Assembly (NCBI GenBank): GCA_040377825.1
Contig: JBEINZ010000068.1
Span: forward strand, 1-12,303
Direction of reading: 5' to 3'
Length of the DNA stretch: 12,303 bases
Source of the DNA: JBEINZ01 sp040377825
Lineage (GTDB): Bacteria > Pseudomonadota > Alphaproteobacteria > Rhizobiales > Ancalomicrobiaceae
How positions within the stretch are numbered: the stretch's first letter is position 1; each line of letters opens with the position of its first letter. The notes under the pieces were generated by a model. The model had not been told where the DNA came from, did no database searches, and saw only the letters and a program-made list of their open reading frames with translations. Of this stretch, positions 7,364-12,303 are shown in pieces. Made by a program: the position numbers and the translations under genes.

Positions 7364-7742
7364 GATTGATTATCTCTATGTTTAAAGTTGAGATAGAGAA
7401 AGAAAGAATACTTACAATTTTTTTGCACAATTACATATTTTATCAATGGTAAAAAACTTAATATTGCATTAAAGCCACAATTGAAGAATTGATTTCACAC
7501 CATCATAAATTTACAGGATACATTTTATATAATATATGTAAACGTAATCACAGTTTATATTTGGTTTCAATTCGGATTTTGTGGATTAGATTGTAGTTCA
7601 CCCTCCATACTGTGCTTTTCAAGTTTCATAATGACGAGAGTTATAGGTATCTTAAGGGCACGGCAAGCAGTTTTGCTTGACCAGATCTGTTAATTTCATG
7701 ACGTTAACGATTATTGTCAACTTATTACAATAGAGCGAGCCA
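7364..7742. other. AT-rich divergent intergenic region
   Basis: A 379-bp stretch with no supportable gene, between the minus polysaccharide operon and the plus oxidoreductase gene. Base composition is far more AT-rich than the genes, with runs such as TTTTATATAATATATG near 7523-7538. It should carry promoters for both directions. TTGACC at 7677-7682 is a possible plus-strand -35 but no convincing -10 follows at 16-18 bp. Nothing else is recognised. Confidence 0.65.
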
Positions 7743-9242
7743 ATGTTACAAACACCGAGTTCTGATATTATCGTGATTCAAGCCCGGCGGCCAGCACCTC
7801 GCCGTGTGGTTGTAATTGGAGCCGGGCCTGCCGGATTGACCGCCGCCAAAACGCTCATGGACCGGGCGCCGGGAATGAAGCCTATCGTTTTGGAAGCCGC
7901 CGACGAAATCGGCGGCATCTCCAGGACGGCGATGTACAAAGGGTATCGTTTCGACATTGGTGGCCATCGCTTTTTCAGCAAAGTCGCCGAAGTCAACAAA
8001 TTTTGGCACGAGGTGCTCGGTGACGATTTAATTCGGGTCCGCCGTATGAGTAGAATTTTCTATCGCGGCCGTGTCTTTGATTATACGATCAAGCTCTTCA
8101 ACGTGTTGTTCAACCTCGGAATCTATGAAAGCGCCCGAGTGATGCTAAGTTATGTGAAGTGGCGGGCACGGCCCGCGCCCACGGAAGACTCCATGGAAAC
8201 TTGGGTCATGAACCGGTTCGGTGGCCGGCTCTACATGCACTTCTTCCGTAGCTATACCGAAAAGGTTTGGGGCATACCCGCCAAGGAAATTCGCGCCGAT
8301 TGGGCGGCCCAACGCATCAAGAGCCTGACGCTCGGTAGGGCAATTTGGAATGCGATTACCGCTCGCGGTAACGATACGTCCCTTATCGACGAGTTCGGAT
8401 ACCCTCGCCTCGGTCCCGGCATGATGTGGGAACGCGTGCGCGACCTAGTTGTGGCGGCAGGCGGAACCGTTCGAACAAAGTCGGCGGTAACAAGGCTAGT
8501 TCACAATCAGTCGGCGATTCGATCGATTGTTTCCATCGAGCGTAGCGCAGATGGTTCGGAAAAGACCTCAGTGATCAACGTCGACCACGTTATTTCTTCA
8601 ATGCCGATTACCACCCTCGTCGCGGCGATGGACCCTCCTGCGCCAGACCATGTTCGAGAGGCCGCAGCGAAACTGCGCTACCGCGACTTTTTGATTGTCA
8701 CCCTTATTCTTAATCATCCCGACCCATTCCCGGACAATTGGATCTATATCCATAGCCCGCAAGTGAAAGTTGGGCGGATTCAGAATTTCCGAGCGTGGTC
8801 TGCAGAGATGGTACCCGATCCAAATCATGCCAGTATCGGCATGGAATACTTCTGCCAGCGTGACGATGGGCTTTGGTCAATGGACAATAAAGATCTGATT
8901 GACTTGGCCAGCAAGGAACTGGCCGCAATTGGTCTTGCACCAGTATCGGCGGTTATTGACGGCACGGTCATTCGTCAACCGGCAGCCTACCCTGTTTACG
9001 ATGCTGAATACATGGAGAACCTCGAAATACTGAAGAACTGGCTTGGAACCTTCGAAAACTTGCAAACCATTGGCCGAAACGGAATGCATCGGTACAACAA
9101 CCAAGATCACTCCATGTTGACTGGAATGTTTGCGGCGCGCAACGTGTTGGGCGAAAAGCTAGACCTTTGGGACGTCAATACGGAACGATCTTACCATGAG
9201 GAGTTTACCGTTTCGGATGCGAAAAGATCCGAAGCGGCTTGA
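7743..9242 (+). CDS. FAD-dependent NAD(P)-binding oxidoreductase, UDP-galactopyranose-mutase/amine-oxidase-like
   Basis: Flavoprotein of 499 residues. A Rossmann dinucleotide site RRVVVIGAGPAGLTAAKTL (G-x-G-x-x-G at 26-31) is followed by an acidic strand end VLEAADEIGGISRT (49-62). DIGGHRFFSK (71-80) is the motif shared with UDP-galactopyranose mutases and protoporphyrinogen-oxidase-like proteins. FRSYTEKVWGIPAKEIRADW lies in the middle. The C-terminal part holds GRNGMHRYNNQDHSM, where such enzymes complete the FAD site. The family is frequent in exopolysaccharide loci, where it may rearrange or oxidise a sugar nucleotide or a lipid-linked sugar, but no reaction can be assigned. It starts at the ATG at 7743 after a weak GAGCGAG. 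It is divergent from the flippase operon and shares its intergenic region, so co-regulation is plausible. Confidence 0.88.
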   Translation: MLQTPSSDIIVIQARRPAPRRVVVIGAGPAGLTAAKTLMDRAPGMKPIVLEAADEIGGISRTAMYKGYRFDIGGHRFFSKVAEVNKFWHEVLGDDLIRVRRMSRIFYRGRVFDYTIKLFNVLFNLGIYESARVMLSYVKWRARPAPTEDSMETWVMNRFGGRLYMHFFRSYTEKVWGIPAKEIRADWAAQRIKSLTLGRAIWNAITARGNDTSLIDEFGYPRLGPGMMWERVRDLVVAAGGTVRTKSAVTRLVHNQSAIRSIVSIERSADGSEKTSVINVDHVISSMPITTLVAAMDPPAPDHVREAAAKLRYRDFLIVTLILNHPDPFPDNWIYIHSPQVKVGRIQNFRAWSAEMVPDPNHASIGMEYFCQRDDGLWSMDNKDLIDLASKELAAIGLAPVSAVIDGTVIRQPAAYPVYDAEYMENLEILKNWLGTFENLQTIGRNGMHRYNNQDHSMLTGMFAARNVLGEKLDLWDVNTERSYHEEFTVSDAKRSEAA

Positions 9243-9254
9243 GGTGAGATCTGG

Positions 9255-9503
9255 GTGCGTTCAACTCAAACGATCGCGAGGAAGCGGCATCGACATGCAA
9301 TGAACGCTGCCGCCGCCTTGGGCAAAAAGATCCAACTCTGGCTCAAGGACCTGGATTCCTTCCGCCCTGAGCAAGGTATCGATCCGCTTGGAATGTCTTG
9401 GACTGATCACGCGATTGCGGCCGAACGCGAGCACATCGCATCCCATTGCACCCATGGCTTCCCATCTTGTCGAGATACTCCTACATTTACCTCCCTTTGT
9501 TGA
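9255..9503 (+). CDS. Small hypothetical protein (doubtful)
   Basis: An 82-codon frame starts at GTG 9255. GAGGTGAG lies at 9241-9248, immediately after the oxidoreductase stop, so it could be coupled to that gene; an internal ATG is at 9300. It would encode a basic N-terminus (RKRHRHAMN) and KKIQLWLKDLDSFRPEQGID, with no signal, membrane segment or family I recognise. The last 25 residues look random (cysteine- and serine-rich). It may be a real small gene, the tail of a degraded one, or chance. Confidence 0.25.
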   Translation: MRSTQTIARKRHRHAMNAAAALGKKIQLWLKDLDSFRPEQGIDPLGMSWTDHAIAAEREHIASHCTHGFPSCRDTPTFTSLC

Positions 9504-9560
9504 CGGGGGGGCGATTACCCTCGCTCCTTTATTTGGTACCGACCCAAGATTGACTTCTAC

Positions 9561-9590
9561 GGTGGCGTGGCAACGAATTTGAACGCCACC
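9561..9590. repeat. Inverted repeat GGTGGCGT / ACGCCACC
   Basis: Perfect 8-bp arms at 9561-9568 and 9583-9590 enclose a 14-nt loop, in the otherwise gene-free stretch 9504-9675 ahead of tspO. No T-run follows (TTACC), so a strong intrinsic terminator is unlikely. It could be a weak terminator for the oxidoreductase unit or an operator for the tspO unit. Confidence 0.5.
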
Positions 9591-9675
9591 TTACCGGCAT
9601 CGATGTTTACTTATAGTCGAACCATGGGCAACGTTAGGGTAACGACAGCCGACTTACCTGAACAGTTCCTATGCC

Positions 9676-10218
9676 ATGACTAGGCCGAATCAAGGATCAT
9701 ATTACAAACTTCAGCGTTGTGTTTTGATGGGACAGATGCGTTTGATCAGATGGAAGCCCCTTGCGATCGCTGGAATCGCCGCCTTCCTCGTTGCCGCGGC
9801 GGGGGGCGCTTTGACAGAAGTAGGCCCTTGGTTCGGGTCACTAATACGCCCTTGGTTTCAGCCGCCGAACTGGGTCTTTGGGCCAGCGTGGACCACGATT
9901 TTCGCCTTATGCGCAGTTGCCGCGGCGCGAGCCTGGACGGTAGCCGATGATGATCGGCAACGCAGCAGGTTAATCGCGCTGTTTGCCGTCAATAGCATTC
10001 TCAACGTCGGCTGGAGCCTACTATTCTTCAAATTGCATCGCCCAGATTGGGCACTCGTTGAAATTGCATTCCTCTGGGCGTCAATCGTTTCACTCATTGT
10101 CTATATCCGCCGTTTCGACTGGCCCGCAGCCGTGATTTTGGTCCCCTATCTCGTCTGGGTCAGTTTTGCTTCTGTTCTGAACTGGGAGGTTGTTCGCTTA
10201 AATGAACCGTTTGGATAA
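9676..10218 (+). CDS. tspO: TspO/MBR family tryptophan-rich sensory protein
   Basis: Five-helix membrane protein of the TspO/translocator family, which binds porphyrins and other tetrapyrroles and in alphaproteobacteria modulates pigment and stress gene expression. Clear family marks are GGALTEVGPWFGSLIRPWFQ, PPNWVFGPAWTTIF (63-76), AVAAARAW, NSILNVGWSLLFFKLHRPDW (106-125), EIAFLWASI and VPYLVWVSFASVLNWEVVRLN. The frame opens at the ATG at 9676, giving 180 residues. The family usually begins just before the first helix, so the ATG at 9727 (163 residues) or 9736 (160 residues) may be the real start; none has a good Shine-Dalgarno site. First of three small genes on this strand that encode membrane or unknown-function proteins. 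Confidence 0.92.
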   Translation: MTRPNQGSYYKLQRCVLMGQMRLIRWKPLAIAGIAAFLVAAAGGALTEVGPWFGSLIRPWFQPPNWVFGPAWTTIFALCAVAAARAWTVADDDRQRSRLIALFAVNSILNVGWSLLFFKLHRPDWALVEIAFLWASIVSLIVYIRRFDWPAAVILVPYLVWVSFASVLNWEVVRLNEPFG

Positions 10219-10222
10219 GCAA

Positions 10223-10279
10223 TCCGCGGGCTTGAATGCTGCCGGCAAAGTACATTCCGCGGGCCTTTTTCCGAAGGCC
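10223..10279. repeat. Direct repeats TCCGCGGGC and hairpin between tspO and the DUF3833 gene
   Basis: TCCGCGGGC occurs at 10223-10231 and again at 10256-10264, 33 bp apart. CCGCGG is self-complementary, so the copies can also pair. Directly after is the hairpin GGCCTT (10262-10267) / AAGGCC (10274-10279) with loop TTTCCG. The cluster starts 4 bp after the tspO stop, suggesting a transcript-end or processing structure, though no T-run follows. Confidence 0.4.
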
Positions 10280-10333
10280 AAATGATCCGGCATCCAGGCC
10301 ACCCCGTATCCTCCACATCACTTTTGCTCCCTT

Positions 10334-10338
10334 GGAGG
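10334..10338 (+). promoter_or_regulatory. Ribosome binding site GGAGG for the DUF3833 gene
   Basis: GGAGG stands 10 nt before the ATG at 10349. The longer frame beginning with TTG at 10340 would leave only 1 nt, so the ATG at 10349 is preferred. Confidence 0.65.
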
Positions 10339-10348
10339 ATTGAAATCG

Positions 10349-10960
10349 ATGCCGATGCGACAGACCGCTGTTTCGCCGTCGAGCGACCTCACTTCGATTG
10401 CAAGCACTGCCATACCAAGCGTGGCCGATCAGAGTTTGAGTGACCTTCGTAAGGCAGGCGCCGTTCCAAGAGAGCATCACAAGCCACAAGCCATTGACGC
10501 GTCAAGTTTCGCCCTCAAGCTTCGGTTGGAAAACTACTTCTTGGGGCACACGTTCGCTGCGGGTGTTTTCTTTGATCGCTTTGGCACCATCCGGCGCCGT
10601 ATGACCATGGAAGCGGTGGGAACGCCGTTCGAAGGCGGGTTGACCTTGGTTGAGTTGCTGCGATTCGACGACGGAGAGATTGAGAAGCGGACGTGGCAGA
10701 TTAACAGCGTCGGCGCAAATGGCTATCGTGCCTCTGCGGAAGGCGTACATGGCGATGCGGTAGGCGAAGTGCATGGTCCGAACTTACGTTGGGTCTACGG
10801 CTTCTCCATTCCAATTGGCGCAGGCCGATCACTTCGATTGAACGTTGACGAGCAGATGACGCTGTTGCCTAACAGCATGCTTTTGTGTCGGTCTCACTTC
10901 CGCAAGTTCGGCGTTAAAGTCGGCGAACTCGTGCTCGGCTTTAACCGACGTTCCGGCTAA
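10349..10960 (+). CDS. DUF3833 family protein
   Basis: 203 residues of unknown function. The DUF3833 domain fills roughly residues 57-200: LRLENYFLGHTFAAGVFFDR (59-77), RRRMTMEAVGTPFEGGLTLV, LLRFDDGEIEKRTWQI (103-118), YRASAEGVHGDAVGEVHGPN (126-145), RWVYGF, then a strand-rich end. Many members are short-signal lipoproteins; this one instead has a 50-residue polar N-terminal extension rich in Ser, Ala and Thr with no clear signal peptide. In many Alpha- and Gammaproteobacteria the family is found in gene sets with photolyase/cryptochrome, FAD oxidoreductase and cyclopropane-fatty-acid synthase genes that respond to light or singlet oxygen. Here it lies between tspO and a DUF2177 gene, with 130 bp and 48 bp gaps. 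Confidence 0.85.
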   Translation: MPMRQTAVSPSSDLTSIASTAIPSVADQSLSDLRKAGAVPREHHKPQAIDASSFALKLRLENYFLGHTFAAGVFFDRFGTIRRRMTMEAVGTPFEGGLTLVELLRFDDGEIEKRTWQINSVGANGYRASAEGVHGDAVGEVHGPNLRWVYGFSIPIGAGRSLRLNVDEQMTLLPNSMLLCRSHFRKFGVKVGELVLGFNRRSG

Positions 10961-11008
10961 AGCCTGCTTTGGACACCGACTTCATGGGTCATCAAAAGGA
11001 TCGCAATC

Positions 11009-11401
11009 ATGATTCTTTCCTATTTCTCGACACTTATTGTTTTTCTAGTTGTAGATGCGGTCTGGCTTGGCGTCATCGCGCGGGGATTTTATGCGGCACA
11101 AATGGGGCCTTTGCTCTCTGAAAAGCCAAATCTTTGGATAGCTGCGGTGTTTTATTTGATTTACGTTGGCGGGATTACCTACTTTGCTGTCATGCCGGCT
11201 CTGTCGGACGGCGGACTCCGCACCGCGTTCTTTAATGGCGCTTTGCTCGGACTTATCGCGTACGGAACTTACGACATTACAAATCTAGCGACCACCCGGG
11301 GCTGGCCTTTTGCGCTAGCATTCGTGGACTTGGGTTGGGGAATCCTACTCAGTTCAGTCGCTGCGGCAGCCGGAACAATGATTACGCGCGCCTTGGCCTA
11401 A
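11009..11401 (+). CDS. DUF2177 family small membrane protein
   Basis: 130 residues, four predicted membrane helices, function unknown. It reads ILSYFSTLIVFLVVDAVWLG, then IARGFYAAQMGPLLSEKPNL between the first two helices. FYLIYVGGITYFAV follows, then AFFNGALLGLIAYGTYDITN with LATTRGWPFALAFVDLGWGI. The DAVWLG, GTYDITNLAT and WP-x-x-x-x-x-D-x-x-WG marks are diagnostic of DUF2177. AAAAGG-type ribosome site: AAGGA lies 8 nt before the ATG at 11009. The family often accompanies DUF3833 and oxidative-stress genes, as it does here. Likely the last gene of the tspO-DUF3833-DUF2177 row. Confidence 0.9.
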   Translation: MILSYFSTLIVFLVVDAVWLGVIARGFYAAQMGPLLSEKPNLWIAAVFYLIYVGGITYFAVMPALSDGGLRTAFFNGALLGLIAYGTYDITNLATTRGWPFALAFVDLGWGILLSSVAAAAGTMITRALA

Positions 11402-11749
11402 GGCACCGCGATAAGGTTGACTTACTCGGCCAATCTGAAAAACTTGTTTCAAATTATCGACGTCACGGCTATGCGCACACCGAGCAACTGGAATCTTGGT
11501 TGTTGGTCAGCCGCTGCCTTTTGACCCTATGGGTAGACTACATATTCACGTAATTTTACATAGAATTTATTACATTAATTTATATTCTATCTGTTGTGCT
11601 GTTTTCTCCCTAATGGAATATTGAAAGATCATAGAGTTATAAAGGGCTTAAACATCAGGCCCAGGAACTGTTACGACGCAACAATTCCCGGAAAGGTTAC
11701 GAACGACTTTCGCTGTTTATCTGGACGGCATTTGATTACAATCCTCGGC
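11402..11749. other. Intergenic region with an AT-rich block before the DUF2336 gene
   Basis: A 348-bp stretch with no convincing gene. A frame on the plus strand across 11335-11553 is mostly a shadow of the DUF2177 gene and its tail has no recognisable protein. From 11541 to about 11640 the DNA is very AT-rich, a likely promoter zone. It contains TTTTACATAGAA (11554-11565), also present at 605-616. No clear terminator is visible after the DUF2177 gene. Confidence 0.55.
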
Positions 11750-12303
11750 ATGTTGATAGCGCCACTCCTATTCGAAAACGAGGTATCTTCGACGGCAATC
11801 GGGACAACCACCCGGGCTGTGGACGGGTATGTTGTGCGCAAAGTCGTGAGTCGAGAGGACAATGACAGTCTCGTCCGCCATTTGGCACTGCTTTTCACCG
11901 TTACGGCCGAAACGATCAGCGAGCAAGATCTGAACCATCTCGACCAGTTAATGTTGCGACTCAACGAAACGGCGCAACTCGACACGCGATGCTATGTGGC
12001 GGTTCAAATCTCAATTTCGCGACGCCCACCGCAAGACACGCTTCGGCTACTGGCCAACGATCAAATTCTTGTCGCTCGGCCAATCTTAATCCATTCACCA
12101 GCCTTATCGGATGAAGACTTGAATGCGATTGCCCTCGGCAAGGGCGTTTCTCATATGTCAGCGATTGCCGAACGGAGCGAGCTTTCGATCAACGTGACCG
12201 ATGTCCTGGTCTCTTCAGGCGATGACGCGGTACGCCGCATCGTTACATCCAATTACGGCGCCAAGCTCTCGGACATCTCCTTTCGTATCCTGACCCGTCA
12301 AGC
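11750..12303 (+). CDS. DUF2336 family protein, 3' end outside window
   Basis: A frame open to the right edge, 184 codons from the ATG at 11750. It reads LVRHLALLFTVTAETISEQD, then NHLDQLMLRLNETAQLDTRC. RLLANDQILVARPILIHSPA and LSDEDLNAIALGKGVSHMSA follow, then IAERSELSINVTDVLVSSGD and RRIVTSNYGAKLSDISFRIL. The spacing of LA-x-D-x-x-x-VA-x-P-x-L-x-x-S, IA-x-R-x-x-LS-x-x-VTDVLV and N-x-GA-x-x-S is that of DUF2336, an alpha-helical HEAT-like family almost confined to Alphaproteobacteria, role unknown. The start is unsure: no Shine-Dalgarno precedes 11750, and the frame stays open upstream to at least about 11610, with possible TTG starts at 11732 and near 11621. Not obviously connected to its neighbours. 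Confidence 0.75.
   Translation, partial: MLIAPLLFENEVSSTAIGTTTRAVDGYVVRKVVSREDNDSLVRHLALLFTVTAETISEQDLNHLDQLMLRLNETAQLDTRCYVAVQISISRRPPQDTLRLLANDQILVARPILIHSPALSDEDLNAIALGKGVSHMSAIAERSELSINVTDVLVSSGDDAVRRIVTSNYGAKLSDISFRILTRQ

Noticed and set aside
10283..10312. TGATCC as a possible RpoE/ECF -35 box before the DUF3833 gene
   Set aside because: TGATCC at 10283-10288 matches the singlet-oxygen sigma -35, but the sequence about 17 bp later (GTATCC) is not a convincing -10; could be chance.
11671..11985. 104-codon minus-strand frame at the right end
   Set aside because: Antisense to the DUF2336 frame, which has family motifs.
1..12303. CRISPR array, tRNA, rRNA, toxin-antitoxin or defence system
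   Set aside because: No regularly spaced repeats, no tRNA-like cloverleaf or rRNA sequence, and no defence or toxin family recognised in any frame.

Overview
The window looks like an alphaproteobacterial chromosome, probably order Hyphomicrobiales (Rhizobiales). This rests on the gene families present (DUF2336, DUF2177, DUF3833, TspO), on GC-rich codon use broken by very AT-rich intergenic patches, and on an IS481-type remnant. Species cannot be named from the sequence alone.

Layout. (1) 1-508, minus: N-terminal part of a membrane GT-C glycosyltransferase that runs off the left edge. (2) 509-2176: a decayed zone. It holds a plus-strand sugar-nucleotide epimerase pseudogene with several frameshifts, a short left-end remnant of an IS481-family element, and a minus-strand, Tat-exported glycoside-hydrolase-like pseudogene that carries one frameshift and is cut off by the IS remnant. 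(3) 2164-7363, minus: a compact surface-polysaccharide operon, transcribed flippase -> GT4 glycosyltransferase -> SDR epimerase -> nucleotide-sugar dehydrogenase, with the dead hydrolase gene overlapping the end of the dehydrogenase gene. (4) 7364-7742: a 379-bp AT-rich divergent intergenic region. (5) 7743-9242, plus: an FAD-dependent oxidoreductase of the UDP-galactopyranose-mutase/amine-oxidase-like type. (6) 9676-11401, plus: tspO, a DUF3833 gene and a DUF2177 gene in a row. (7) 11750-12303, plus: 5' part of a DUF2336 gene that runs off the right edge.

How the genes fit together. The dehydrogenase and epimerase probably make a uronic-acid-type nucleotide sugar, the GT4 enzyme transfers a sugar to a lipid-linked glycan, and the flippase exports it. 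The flanking GT-C enzyme, the dead epimerase and the dead secreted hydrolase suggest the locus was once larger and lost material by IS insertion, deletion and frameshifting. The tspO-DUF3833-DUF2177 row resembles alphaproteobacterial gene sets linked to light or singlet-oxygen stress, here without the usual photolyase, sigma factor or regulator in view. No CRISPR array, rRNA, tRNA or intact mobile element was seen. The less characterised parts are the lost hydrolase family and the small-membrane-protein module.
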